Shown here: positions 55,865-64,000 of the stretch, in pieces
Layout: each line of letters opens with the position of its first letter
Position numbering within the stretch: the first letter of the stretch is position 1
NCBI RefSeq assembly: GCF_007860075.1
Contig: NZ_SJPP01000001.1
Coordinates: 3,755,490 to 3,819,489, forward strand
DNA length: 64,000 bases
Direction: 5' to 3'
Origin: Symmachiella macrocystis
GTDB taxonomy: Bacteria > Planctomycetota > Planctomycetia > Planctomycetales > Planctomycetaceae
Made by a program: the position numbers and the translations under genes
Notes under the pieces: generated by a model
Database searches by the model: none
What the model was told of the DNA's origin: nothing
The model's input: only the letters and a program-made list of their open reading frames with translations

Positions 55865-56182
55865 GAAATGCCTGCTTGAAGCAAATGTGTGGAGCGATCA
55901 CATGATCGGATCGTGCCATGCACATTCAACTTCGTCCACTGACGATTCGACCGACGGGTGATCCGCCGGTACGTATAGAAATCCGTGTGTAGAAACCGAA
56001 GAGCGCCTCATCCAGTTTATCATAGCGGCCATAGCGAAGGACAACGACTTTTAATTTTTTCGGCGAACTGCTTCATTGTTTCATGGCTGTTGTTGATGCA
56101 GTCTGCCCCAATTGGCAATCGATCGGCGGTCCGGTCATACTGGTTGTAGTGATCTTCCGAACAATTTGAAGCACTGGTATAC
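55865..56182. other. 318-base divergent intergenic region
   Basis: Lies between the kinase gene and the DUF457-like gene. A 14-base inverted repeat, CGATCA-CA-TGATCG (55895-55908), lies about 31 bases upstream of the kinase start and could be an operator. No -35/-10 pair is convincing on either strand. Confidence 0.5.
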
Positions 56183-56833
56183 ATGACAACAATTGAACAT
56201 GCGTTGCTGGGCATCAACGGAGCACTGGCCATGGGATTACACCGCCGCTATGGCTGGCAGGTGGTGGCCCTGGCGGGGCTGGTGGCAATCAGCCCGGATT
56301 GGGACGGCCTGACGTTGGTGCTAGGGCCAGTGCTGTTTGATCAGGCGCACCGCGTCTGGGGGCATAGTTTCCTGACGTGCGGCGTGCTGGGGATTTTGAT
56401 TGGCGTCATCGATTATCGTTTCGACGTCGTCACGCGACTGGCCAATGTCAGTGCACGGGGACTGCAGCGCTGCGGGCTGGAGCTTCCCGCTGATCAAGGC
56501 CTGGGAGCGCTGCCACTGCGACGAGAGCGAACGGTTGCTGGATATGCCGTTTGGATGCTTGTGGCGTTAGCGGCCGCCCTGAGCCATCTTGCCGCCGATT
56601 TGGTGGTGTCCGGGACGGCGACTTTGGGCGACTGGAAATTGCAGTTGCTGTGGCCGTTTTCCACAGAGGGTTGGATTTATCCACGCGTCCACTGGGGCGA
56701 TCCCGGCATGACCATTATCTTTGTCATGGGGATGCTGGCGATGTACCGTTGGCGCAATCGGTTGCAAATGATCGCGGCGGCCACGCTGCTGGGCGTGGCC
56801 GCATATATCGTTGTCCGCGGTGCGCTGGAATAA
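56183..56833 (+). CDS. DUF457/YdjM-like membrane-bound metal-dependent hydrolase
   Basis: A 216-residue membrane protein with about four to five hydrophobic segments. Conserved polar residues in the membrane match the YdjM/DUF457 family: IEHALLGINGA at the N-terminus, LVAISPDWDGLTLVLG, HRVWGHSFL, LSHLAADLVVSGT and LLWPFS. These His/Asp residues are proposed to bind a metal; the family is named a metal-dependent hydrolase, but its substrate is not established. The ATG at 56183 starts directly at MTTIEHALLG. Confidence 0.8.
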   Translation: MTTIEHALLGINGALAMGLHRRYGWQVVALAGLVAISPDWDGLTLVLGPVLFDQAHRVWGHSFLTCGVLGILIGVIDYRFDVVTRLANVSARGLQRCGLELPADQGLGALPLRRERTVAGYAVWMLVALAAALSHLAADLVVSGTATLGDWKLQLLWPFSTEGWIYPRVHWGDPGMTIIFVMGMLAMYRWRNRLQMIAAATLLGVAAYIVVRGALE

Positions 56834-56881
56834 ACGGCGCACTGGAACAACAGTGCGCTGGGATAATCCACGGCCCGTTGC

Positions 56882-57151
56882 TCAGCGGTCAGCGTCGATG
56901 ACCCGCAACTGTAGCGCCGGTTCCGGGGCGGGGAACATGCGATCGAGTTGCATGTCGATCAGTTCCAACCGCATAGCGATTTGATCGCTGCGTTTGGACC
57001 ATTGCTTCAACCAGGACAGGAATTCGCCTTCGTCCCGCGATTGGCTTTGTCGGACCTGAGTCATGTTGTTCTGCAAACGGTGTAACGACTGTCCCAAACA
57101 AGAATTGACAACTTTAAGATGTCCACTATCCACATCGGCGTGATGGGTCAT
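56882..57151 (-). CDS. small hypothetical protein
   Basis: An 89-residue protein, mostly helical, rich in Gln, Arg and Ser (SLHRLQNNMTQVRQSQSRDE, then WLKQWSKRSDQIAMRLELID). It is supported by GGAG six bases before the ATG, the only clear ribosome site in this stretch. No family is recognised; the amphipathic helices suggest a small coiled-coil or binding protein. Confidence 0.5.
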   Translation of the reverse strand: MTHHADVDSGHLKVVNSCLGQSLHRLQNNMTQVRQSQSRDEGEFLSWLKQWSKRSDQIAMRLELIDMQLDRMFPAPEPALQLRVIDADR

Positions 57152-57519
57152 TCAATACTCCAACATGATGATTTCGCGTCAATCAAATCAGCATCGCCTC
57201 CGTGGCTACGACCGGACCCTCTCCGGCTCCCTCAACCTCACTCTCTCTGCCGCCGCCTTGCTCCCGACTGCAAGGCCCAATCGTCGGGGCCACTGTGCGG
57301 ACCGGAATCGATTGGATCGGTCTACAGAGCGGACCCTGCGAATGCGTGGGGACATTGCTGCATCCCAACACCACCATCGACATTGCGTTTTGAGAGGCTT
57401 GAGTAGTTTGGAGATAAATTCTCGGTGTTGACTATGAAGTACTCTTCACAATCCACACAGCCTGCACAAAAATTGCGCTCGGCGCAACGAGTGCGGGCGC
57501 CTTCCATTGATTACAACCG
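57152..57519. other. 368-base region without a supported gene
   Basis: Lies between the small hypothetical gene and the methyltransferase gene, both on the minus strand. Short ORFs on both strands have biased, unfamiliar translations; a minus-strand ORF at 57183-57383 begins with a lipobox-like LGCS, but it lacks a basic n-region and a ribosome site. Confidence 0.45.
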
Positions 57520-58203
57520 CTACACACCGCATCGCCCGGCGAGGGTCCAGTGGCGATCGGTCGTTTGCACGCACCATTGTGCCGGTAGACCCGCAGTGCT
57601 CAGCAGCGATTTGACCTCTGCAACCGTCAGCGCCGCACGCAACGATTGTCGAAAGAGTTGCCGTTGCTCGTCGTTGGTGTCTGCCGCATAGGTGCTAACT
57701 AACTGCTCCAGTTCCGCTTCGTCATCCGGACGCAGCAGGTCGCGGACGAAGAGCACTCCTCCCGAGCGAACCACGCGGGCCATTTCGACGATCACCTGCA
57801 AGGGATCGGGAATGTGGTGCACTATGCTGTTGGATATCACAGCGTCGAACGTTTCCGTGGCATAGGGGAGTTGTTTCGCGTCGACGCGTTCGAGCATGAT
57901 GTTCTGCGTGAAACCGGCTGCAGCGACGTTTTGCCGGCCGACTTTGAGCATTTCATCAGCGAGGTCGACACCAGTGACGTGAATCGGAAGCTGCCGCCGG
58001 CTCAATTCCACGGGAATCTGCGCGGTCCCGGTGCCAACGTCCAAAACTCGCAGCTCTGTGACGGACGGATTCTCAAACTGTGCGAATGCCAACAGATCAT
58101 CAACGAAAACGCGATTGACGTCCGTATGGTCCATTGTGTCGTAGTCGATGGCTTCCTGGGCGGAGTCCATGACTTCCGGTTCGAGAATGCGCTGCAGCGG
58201 CAT
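57520..58203 (-). CDS. class I SAM-dependent methyltransferase
   Basis: A 227-residue Rossmann methyltransferase. Motif I is VLDVGTGTAQIPVELSRR (SAM binding), the acidic end of beta2 is HVTGVDLADEML, and motif IV/post-I is DAVISNSIVHHIPDP. The N-terminal start PLQRILEPEVMDSAQEAIDY with NRVFVDDLLAF is a pattern common in planctomycetes. A UbiE/COQ5-like or other small-molecule role is likely; the substrate is unknown. The ATG at 58203 follows the clpC terminator, so it may be transcribed from its own promoter. Confidence 0.85.
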   Translation of the reverse strand: MPLQRILEPEVMDSAQEAIDYDTMDHTDVNRVFVDDLLAFAQFENPSVTELRVLDVGTGTAQIPVELSRRQLPIHVTGVDLADEMLKVGRQNVAAAGFTQNIMLERVDAKQLPYATETFDAVISNSIVHHIPDPLQVIVEMARVVRSGGVLFVRDLLRPDDEAELEQLVSTYAADTNDEQRQLFRQSLRAALTVAEVKSLLSTAGLPAQWCVQTTDRHWTLAGRCGV

Positions 58204-58253
58204 TGCCGGATCCTTATGGAAACAAGGGAGTGGGAACCAAAGGGAATAAAAAA

Positions 58254-58280
58254 ACGCCCCGGTTGCAAGGACCGGAGCGT
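58254..58280 (-). terminator. rho-independent terminator of clpC
   Basis: ACGCCCCGGT (58254-58263) pairs with ACCGGAGCGT (58271-58280), ten pairs with one mismatch and a seven-base loop. On the minus strand a T run follows (A run at 58247-58254). It lies 30 bases past the clpC stop. Confidence 0.85.
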
Positions 58281-58309
58281 TTCTTGTTTATTCGCGAGAG
58301 ACTCGCGTC

Positions 58310-60847
58310 TTACGATTCTTCGGACTCGCCGCTGTTTTCGTCCTCGGAACCAACCGCAGCCATTTCGGGTTCAGCCGATTCTTCGAACGAGGCGTCGAAG
58401 TCGAGTTGCTTGGTATCGCCGACTTCTTTAACGCGAACGGTGATCGTGTTTTTGCCTTCGAAGGCGTCGCGGAGCAACTCTTCGGAAAGCGGATCTTCAA
58501 TAAAGGTTTCGATGCAGCGACGTAGTGGGCGGGCACCGTAATCGATGTCCGACGCACCCTTGTCGATGATCAGTTCTTTGCTTTCGTCGGTCAGAATCAG
58601 ATTCAGGCCTCGTTCTCCAAGACGTTCGTAGACCTTCTCCAATTCGATGTCGATGATCAGCTTCAAGTTCTCGCGGTCGAGATGCTTGAACACGATGACG
58701 TCATCCACACGGCCTAAGAACTCCGGCTTGAATTCATCTTCGATTTCGTGCATCAGACGGCGTTTCATACCATCGTAGCTGTGATCGAGGTCCTTCTTGA
58801 CGAAACCAAATTCGCTGCCGGATTGAATCACCTTGGCACCGGCGTTGGTGGTCATGATCAAGATCACGTTTTTGAAATCGACTTTGCGACCGAAACTATC
58901 GGTGAGGTGTCCCTCTTCCATAATTTGCAGTAGCATATTGAACACGTCGGGGTGCGCTTTTTCGATTTCGTCCAACAGCACCACGGCGTAGGGGCGGCGG
59001 CGGATTTTTTCCGTCAGTTGGCCCCCTTCTTCGTAGCCGACGTAACCAGGAGGGGCACCGATCAAACGGCTGACGTTGTGTTTCTCCATGTACTCACTCA
59101 TGTCGATTTGAATGAGCGATTCGGCATCGCCGAACATGAATTCCGCCAACGTTTTGGCCAGTAATGTTTTTCCAACACCCGTCGGACCGGCGAACAGGAA
59201 GACACCCGTAGGACGCCGCGGATCCTTCAACCCGCTACGACTACGACGGACCGCCTTGGCGACCTGTTTAATGGCTTCTTCCTGGCTGATGACCTTCTTG
59301 TGCAGTTCATCTTCCATTTGCAGCAACCGCACCGCATCTTCGCTCGACAACCGTGTGAGCGGGATGCCGGTCATTTTGGCGACGACTTCGGCGATCACAT
59401 CGTTGTCGACGACACCGTCGGTTTCGCGGGATTTCTCACGCCAATCGCGGGTCAAGGACTCTTTCTTCTTCTTCAGCTTGTCGGCTTGATCACGCAAGCT
59501 GGCCGCTTTTTCGAAGTCTTGATTGGCGACCGCTTCTTCTTTGGCTTGATTCAGGCCTTCGATTTCTTCATCGAGTTCCTTCAAATCGGGCGGGCGGACC
59601 ATCGATTTGAGGCGGATACGAGCACCCGCTTCGTCGATGACGTCGATCGCCTTATCCGGCAGGCAACGGCCGGTGATGTAACGGTTGGACAGTTCCACAG
59701 CCGCTTCCAACGAGTCGTCGGTGATTTGCACGCGATGGTGCGATTCGTACCGATCCCGCAAGCCGCGGAGGATTTCCACAGTCTCTGTCGCACTGGGCGG
59801 TTCGACCATCACGGTCTGGAACCGGCGTTCCAGGGCGCCATCTTTTTCGATGTATTTGCGGTACTCGTCGAGCGTAGTGGCTCCGATGCACTGCAATTCG
59901 CCCCGGCTCAGTGCGGGTTTGAGCACGTTGGAGGCATCAATCGCCCCTTCCGCGCCACCGGCGCCCACCAGAGTGTGCAATTCGTCGATGAACAAGATCG
60001 TGTTTTTGGCACGACGCACTTCGTTCATGACTGCTTTGATGCGTTCTTCGAATTGACCGCGATATTTGGTTCCAGCGACCATCATCGCCAAGTCCAGCAC
60101 GACAATCCGGCGGTCCCGCAGCAAGTCGGGAACGTTGTTATCGATGACCATTTGGGCAAAGCCCTCGACAATGGCCGTCTTACCCACGCCCGCTTCACCC
60201 AGCAAGACCGGGTTGTTCTTTTGGCGACGACAGAGGATCTGGATCACCCGTTCGATTTCATCGGTACGACCGATCACCGGATCGAGTTTGCCCTGTTTGG
60301 CCAATTCGGTCAGATCGCGGCCGAAGCTATCCAATGCGGGCGTTTTGCTTTTGCCCGCTTTGGGACTTCCAGCGGCGGGACTGCGTTCGCCCGATTCGGC
60401 GCCTTCCAGTCCGTGGCCGAGCAAGTTCAACACTTCCTCGCGAACATCTTCTAGCTTCAGGCCAAGGTTCATCAACACCTGAGCGGCCACGCCTTCTTGT
60501 TCGCGGAGCAAGCCCAACAGAATGTGTTCAGTGCCGACGTAATTGTGATTCAGGTTACGGGCTTCTTCCATCGAGTATTCGATGACTTTTTTGGCCCGTG
60601 GGGTTTGCGGCAATTTGCCCATCGTCACCATATCGGGACCAGATTGGACGATCTTTTCGACCTCCAAACGGATTTTTCTCAGGTCGACGTCCAGGTTTTT
60701 CAGGACATTGGCGGCGACGCCGGAGCCTTCCTTGACTAGTCCCAACAGAATGTGTTCCGTGCCGATATATTCGTGATTGAACCGCTGCGCCTCCTGGTTG
60801 GCGAGTTGCATCACTTTTCGGGCTCGGTCGGTAAATCGCTCGTACAT
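58310..60847 (-). CDS. clpC: ClpC-type AAA+ protease ATPase
   Basis: An 845-residue Hsp100 unfoldase. The N-domain has two Clp-N repeats ([19 protein letters not shown], then [12 protein letters not shown]); NBD1 has [15 protein letters not shown]; the linker carries a UVR-like region ([20 protein letters not shown]); NBD2 has [17 protein letters not shown]. ClpC unfolds substrates and feeds them to ClpP. The C-terminal tail is acidic ([12 protein letters not shown]). AGGGAG sits nine bases before the ATG. No mcsA/mcsB/ctsR genes are adjacent; the gene is divergent from a ClpN-ThiE fusion. Confidence 0.96.
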   Translation of the reverse strand: MYERFTDRARKVMQLANQEAQRFNHEYIGTEHILLGLVKEGSGVAANVLKNLDVDLRKIRLEVEKIVQSGPDMVTMGKLPQTPRAKKVIEYSMEEARNLNHNYVGTEHILLGLLREQEGVAAQVLMNLGLKLEDVREEVLNLLGHGLEGAESGERSPAAGSPKAGKSKTPALDSFGRDLTELAKQGKLDPVIGRTDEIERVIQILCRRQKNNPVLLGEAGVGKTAIVEGFAQMVIDNNVPDLLRDRRIVVLDLAMMVAGTKYRGQFEERIKAVMNEVRRAKNTILFIDELHTLVGAGGAEGAIDASNVLKPALSRGELQCIGATTLDEYRKYIEKDGALERRFQTVMVEPPSATETVEILRGLRDRYESHHRVQITDDSLEAAVELSNRYITGRCLPDKAIDVIDEAGARIRLKSMVRPPDLKELDEEIEGLNQAKEEAVANQDFEKAASLRDQADKLKKKKESLTRDWREKSRETDGVVDNDVIAEVVAKMTGIPLTRLSSEDAVRLLQMEDELHKKVISQEEAIKQVAKAVRRSRSGLKDPRRPTGVFLFAGPTGVGKTLLAKTLAEFMFGDAESLIQIDMSEYMEKHNVSRLIGAPPGYVGYEEGGQLTEKIRRRPYAVVLLDEIEKAHPDVFNMLLQIMEEGHLTDSFGRKVDFKNVILIMTTNAGAKVIQSGSEFGFVKKDLDHSYDGMKRRLMHEIEDEFKPEFLGRVDDVIVFKHLDRENLKLIIDIELEKVYERLGERGLNLILTDESKELIIDKGASDIDYGARPLRRCIETFIEDPLSEELLRDAFEGKNTITVRVKEVGDTKQLDFDASFEESAEPEMAAVGSEDENSGESEES

Positions 60848-61584
60848 GCGAGGTTCTCCCTAAATCTTGCGAGGGTGCAAGACAATTTCTCAAACGCTGA
60901 CTACCGCGCTTGCTCTATAATTTAAAACCGATGTTTCAGTCTTCTTCAATCCGCCATCACACTTCTTAAATGCCGATCGCAACGCTCGTAACAATTTTTC
61001 TACGATCCGTGCCTTCCGCAGGATGACGGTCACTTAACAATACTTCACGTTTCGATGTGTGAACGGGTTTCCGTTCCGCAACATCAAAGTTCCCGAGACT
61101 GCGGGAATCGCAGACGTTACTACCGGGAAAGTTGATTGGGTTTCCACAGTCTCCCGTGATATCCTGATTCGTGGAGGCGGTATTTTCGTTCCCACAGAAC
61201 CGAAAAGATCAACAGAAACGGCAGGTCCAACTTTCACGGTCCTTGGAAAAGCCGCAACCTCACAATTCGATTACCCTTTCGGTACAATGTATGGTCAGAG
61301 GCCGCTGTTTGAACAAACCCAAACTCACCCGGCTGCAAAGTCTTCCTCATCCATTGAAATTATCAGGATATACCGCGAATTCTAGTGACCGTTCGCGCCG
61401 ATGGCAAGACGTGCCGAGAGGCGGAGCCTGTTAAGCAGCGGCGAGTGCATGACTTGCAAAGAATGTCCTGCGTTGGAAGACACCTTTGCCAGGCTTGAAA
61501 GTGGTCATCCTGCTCTGAACTGTCTCGACAATAAACTAATCCCTTTGGACTTCGCCTATTCGGCCCCAAAGCCGCACACCCAAA
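60848..61584. other. 737-base divergent intergenic region between clpC and the thiamine fusion gene
   Basis: No convincing gene. It contains a candidate clpC promoter (60921-60949). No THI-box (TPP riboswitch) signature is visible upstream of the thiamine gene. Short ORFs at 61059-61385 and 61034-61237 have no recognisable similarity and no ribosome sites. Confidence 0.55.
60921..60949 (-). promoter_or_regulatory. possible sigma70-type promoter of clpC
   Basis: Minus-strand TTGAAG at 60944-60949 and TTTAAA at 60921-60926 with a 17-base spacer, about 75 bases upstream of the clpC ATG. Each hexamer matches four of six positions. No CIRCE or CtsR-type repeat is seen. Confidence 0.35.
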
Positions 61585-63129
61585 ATGCAACAACCGTTGA
61601 CTCCCGCTGCCCAAAGAGTTCTAGACCGGGCGACCGAAATTGCCACAACCGGCCAATCGTCAGCCGTGGCTCCGCGGCATCTATTACGTAGCCTTTTACT
61701 GGAAGAATCACGTGCCAGCGAGATTTTGGGCGGGTTCGATGTGGAGATTTCCACAGTGGAGACGGTTTTCCCTGACGAGAAGAGCGTCCCTCCCGTGGAG
61801 ACAACCGTCGAGTCCGCACTGACCGAGACCGTTCCTTTTGATGAACCGTCCGCATGGGCCATTCAGGAAGCGCGGCATCTTGCGGGCATTCAAGGACGTC
61901 ACAGTGAAGTCGGGACCGAACATCTGCTGTGGGGGTTGTTGGTTGTTGACTCCGATGTCTCGGCTTGGCTCCGCGAACAAGGGGTGCAGCGCGAAGAGCT
62001 CACGCAACTCGTGGATGAGAAAACAGGATTTTCCGCTGCGCCGCTTGAAACCGACGTCAGGATCGAATTCTCACAGCCAAACGTTTCACAACGTCACAAC
62101 GCGATGCGAATCATCGATGCCGCCGCCAACCGCGCTCGCGAAGGGGTACGTGTGGTCGAGGATTACGTCCGTTTCATCAGCGACGATGCGCATTTGTCTG
62201 CGCTGCTCAAAAGTTGGCGACACGATTTCGCGGCGGCAATTTCCGCAATCGCGCCGCACGACTTGGCTGCGGCGCGGGATACCCTGTCGGACGTGGGAAC
62301 GACGATTTCCACAACCGCCGAAGCGCAGCGAGATTCCGCCGCGGAAGTCCTGCAGGCGAATTTGAAACGCGTGCAGGAAGCGGTGCGGACGTTGGAGGAG
62401 TATGGCAAGATCCTCGCTGCGGACTTGGGCGGCCAATTCGAACAACTCCGCTATCGGTTTTATACGCTAGAAAAATCGATCTTATCGACGCTTCACAATC
62501 AAGCACGGTTGGCTGGCCGCAATTTGTATTTGCTGGTCAGCGAAGCGCTATGTCATCACGGCAGTGGACCGGCGATTCGCGAGGCGCTTGCTGGGGGGGT
62601 GAGCATTGTGCAGCTACGCGAAAAGGAAATGCCCGATCGTCAATTGGTCGAATTCGGCCGTCGCGTCCGCCAATGGACGCGCGAAGCGGGAGCCCTCTAT
62701 ATCATGAACGACCGTCCCGATTTGGCCGTACTCACCGATGCCGATGGCGTGCATGTCGGCCAGGAGGAACTATCGCTCAAAGACGCCCGGCGGATTGTGG
62801 GGACGGAGAAACTCGTCGGCGTTTCGACGCACACCATCGAACAAGCGCGGCAAGCCGTGGTGGAGGGTGCCGATTACATCGGCGTCGGTCCCGTGTTTTC
62901 CAGCACGACGAAACAGTTCACGGATCTGGCGGGACTGGAATTCGTCCGCCAAGTTGCCGCGGAGATCACCCTGCCCTGGTACGCCATCGGCGGCATCACA
63001 GCGGATAACATCGCCCAAGTAGCAGAAGCCGGCGCCACGCGAGTCGCCGTCAGCAGCGCCGTCTGCTCCAAGGAAAACAGCCAAACGGCCGCCTCGCAGT
63101 TAATGACAGCATTATCGAACAATCGCTAG
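61585..63129 (+). CDS. thiE: Clp-N-like domain fused to ThiD2 and thiamine-phosphate synthase ThiE
   Basis: A 514-residue fusion. Residues 3-147 hold two Clp-N-like repeats: LTPAAQRVLDRATEIATTG, and WAIQEARHLAGIQGRHSEVG followed by TEHLLWGLL. Residues 170-300 match ThiD2 (NAMRIIDAAANRAREGVRVV, then DYVRFISDD), a monofunctional HMP-phosphate kinase domain known in ThiE fusions. Residues 310-510 are ThiE: IVQLREKEMPDRQ, IMNDRPDLA, GVHVGQEELS, ADYIGVGPVFSSTTK and WYAIGGIT. It joins HMP-PP and thiazole phosphate into thiamine phosphate. It faces clpC head-to-head; the role of the Clp-N part is unknown. Confidence 0.88.
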   Translation: MQQPLTPAAQRVLDRATEIATTGQSSAVAPRHLLRSLLLEESRASEILGGFDVEISTVETVFPDEKSVPPVETTVESALTETVPFDEPSAWAIQEARHLAGIQGRHSEVGTEHLLWGLLVVDSDVSAWLREQGVQREELTQLVDEKTGFSAAPLETDVRIEFSQPNVSQRHNAMRIIDAAANRAREGVRVVEDYVRFISDDAHLSALLKSWRHDFAAAISAIAPHDLAAARDTLSDVGTTISTTAEAQRDSAAEVLQANLKRVQEAVRTLEEYGKILAADLGGQFEQLRYRFYTLEKSILSTLHNQARLAGRNLYLLVSEALCHHGSGPAIREALAGGVSIVQLREKEMPDRQLVEFGRRVRQWTREAGALYIMNDRPDLAVLTDADGVHVGQEELSLKDARRIVGTEKLVGVSTHTIEQARQAVVEGADYIGVGPVFSSTTKQFTDLAGLEFVRQVAAEITLPWYAIGGITADNIAQVAEAGATRVAVSSAVCSKENSQTAASQLMTALSNNR

Positions 63130-63284
63130 CATTCAATTGAAGTTAATCCTTGTCGGGCTGACTCAAAACGGATCTTTATGCGAGTTGGATTTGTGGTGAA
63201 TGTTTGCGTGTTTCACAGATTCTTGCGAGACTCCTACCTGAAAAGAATCGGGAATGCCCCATCTGCTTATCTCCATCTGCTCCT

Positions 63285-63752
63285 TCACTCCAACCCGTTT
63301 TGAAAACGCCGAGCCGCATCTTGAAGAAGCATTTTTTCAATTCTTCCATCTGGATATAGAACAAACGTCATTCCGTTGTCGTCAACCAATTCAAAATACG
63401 CCAGAATTGTAGGACGTTTAGCATTACCCTGCTCGGTTTTTAGTACAGATAGGTCTGTTTTTACCGTTTGCGACAACCGACGAGCCTCGGATTCATGAAA
63501 TAGGACGTCGCCGTATCGGCTGCTGACAACGTGAAGATTTGCAAGATCGTTAAATGCGACTGGAAATTCTTCTCGTTCTTTTTTGTAGGCAAGAATTGAT
63601 TCGTATAAGAATTGCAAATCATATTCTCGGTAGTCGCCAATTACCTGCCCTTTTTTATGGCGAAGAGCTGGCTGGAGCAAAAGCACGAAAACCACCGTTG
63701 TCACTACGTAAATAGATCCTGACAAAAGCCTTTTTGTAGTTGTCGGCTTCAT
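63285..63752 (-). CDS. single-pass membrane protein, unknown function
   Basis: A 155-residue protein with a basic N-terminus (MKPTTTKRLLSG), one hydrophobic segment (SIYVVTTVVFVLLLQPALR) and a soluble part likely outside the cytoplasm (YDLQFLYESILAYKKEREEF, then FELVDDNGMTFVLYPDG). No family is recognised. Its ATG lies 45 bases downstream of the stop codon of the GYF_2 gene on the same strand, so the two may form an operon. The ribosome site is weak. Confidence 0.6.
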   Translation of the reverse strand: MKPTTTKRLLSGSIYVVTTVVFVLLLQPALRHKKGQVIGDYREYDLQFLYESILAYKKEREEFPVAFNDLANLHVVSSRYGDVLFHESEARRLSQTVKTDLSVLKTEQGNAKRPTILAYFELVDDNGMTFVLYPDGRIEKMLLQDAARRFQNGLE

Positions 63753-63797
63753 TTATTTATCTGGACCTGACTTGAGCATAGGCCAGTCGCCTCACGC

Positions 63798-64000
63798 CTA
63801 CTTCGCCGGCGGTGGTGGTGGCGGAGGAGTCGCGGCGAATTGCGAGGCGAGTGCTGGGACTTGTCCGGCGGTGGTCCAGGCGGGCATGCCGGCAGACCAG
63901 ACCATCGAATCGGCTGTGACTTGTCCAGCAGCAATGCCTTGGGACAGTTGCTGTGCCGTGAAGGGGCCTTGTGTTTCGCCACCCACCGCAATGTGCCAAG
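63798..64000 (-). CDS. GYF_2 (DUF4339) domain protein, partial at the window edge
   Basis: The last 67 residues of a longer protein; the 5' part lies outside the window. The visible part is a GYF_2/DUF4339 domain: W-H-I-A-V-G-G-E, then QGPFTAQQLSQGIAAGQVTA and WSAGMPAWTTAGQVPAL, with a Pro-rich tail (TPPPPPPPAK). This domain is often the C-terminal tail of planctomycete membrane proteins such as SPFH-like or zinc-ribbon proteins, but the main domain cannot be known here. Confidence 0.8.
   Translation of the reverse strand, partial: WHIAVGGETQGPFTAQQLSQGIAAGQVTADSMVWSAGMPAWTTAGQVPALASQFAATPPPPPPPAK

Noticed and set aside
57183-57383. 66-codon minus-strand ORF beginning MSMVVLGCS
   Set aside because: Looks like a lipobox but has no basic n-region, no ribosome site and a Gly/Glu-rich tail of no known type.
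61059-61385. 108-codon plus-strand ORF upstream of the thiamine fusion gene
   Set aside because: No ribosome site or family resemblance; considered as a leader peptide but rejected.
60848-61584. TPP riboswitch upstream of thiE
   Set aside because: The conserved THI-box bases are not seen.

Overview
The window is chromosomal DNA of a planctomycete (Planctomycetota, most likely family Planctomycetaceae). The evidence is a DUF1559 pilin-like protein with the H-X9-DG signature, an exported protein that opens with an LEPR-XLL-type motif and ends in a FIMAH domain, very large type II secretion pseudopilins, an FHA/Ser-Thr kinase giant, the hopanoid enzyme HpnH, and a moderately high GC content with small genes on both strands. 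No phage, plasmid, rRNA operon, CRISPR array or insertion sequence is visible.

Layout. Positions 1-8.5 kb hold mixed metabolic and hypothetical genes: a DUF2617-like protein, a ketose 3-epimerase-like TIM barrel, RfbC, a leucine-rich repeat protein, a TrkH-type K+ transporter, an HD phosphohydrolase and three small proteins. Positions 8.6-14.3 kb carry a tandem Kdo/WaaP-type kinase, a zincin lipoprotein, a YacP-like NYN nuclease, ribosomal protein S20 and a TPR protein. Positions 14.9-25.5 kb carry a CobA-HemD fusion, a VanZ-like/beta-sandwich fusion, a membrane protein, an exported beta-propeller, an aldo-keto reductase, HpnH, a minimal tyrosine recombinase, a lipoprotein and the LEPR-XLL/FIMAH exported protein.

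Positions 25.6-45.2 kb form one minus-strand block for a type II secretion / type IV pilus-like machine. In transcription order it is: a second GspE/PilB ATPase, PilT, GspE, GspF, two GspG-like pseudopilins, GspH-, GspI-, GspJ- and GspK-like proteins, then a DUF1559 protein with its own terminator. The pseudopilins are two to five times the usual length and carry Asp-rich, calcium-loop-like inserts; one such motif is shared by GspI and GspJ. Secretin, GspC/L/M and prepilin peptidase are not in the window.

Positions 45.8-64 kb carry tRNA-Ala(CGC), a tail-specific-protease-like protein without a peptidase domain, an acyl-CoA dehydrogenase with a clear promoter and operator-like repeat, a patatin, an alpha/beta hydrolase, a 1462-residue FHA-FHA-coiled-coil-kinase protein, a DUF457/YdjM-like membrane protein, a small hypothetical, a methyltransferase and ClpC. 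Head-to-head with clpC is a thiamine gene that fuses a Clp-N-like double repeat to ThiD2 and ThiE. The window ends inside a GYF_2 (DUF4339) protein.

The most interesting items are the ClpN-ThiD2-ThiE fusion facing clpC, the giant pseudopilins with their shared GELGW/Asp motif, the FHA/coiled-coil/kinase giant, the peptidase-less Tsp-like protein, and the minimal tyrosine recombinase with a substituted catalytic histidine. All functions are read from sequence by eye; no database search was run.
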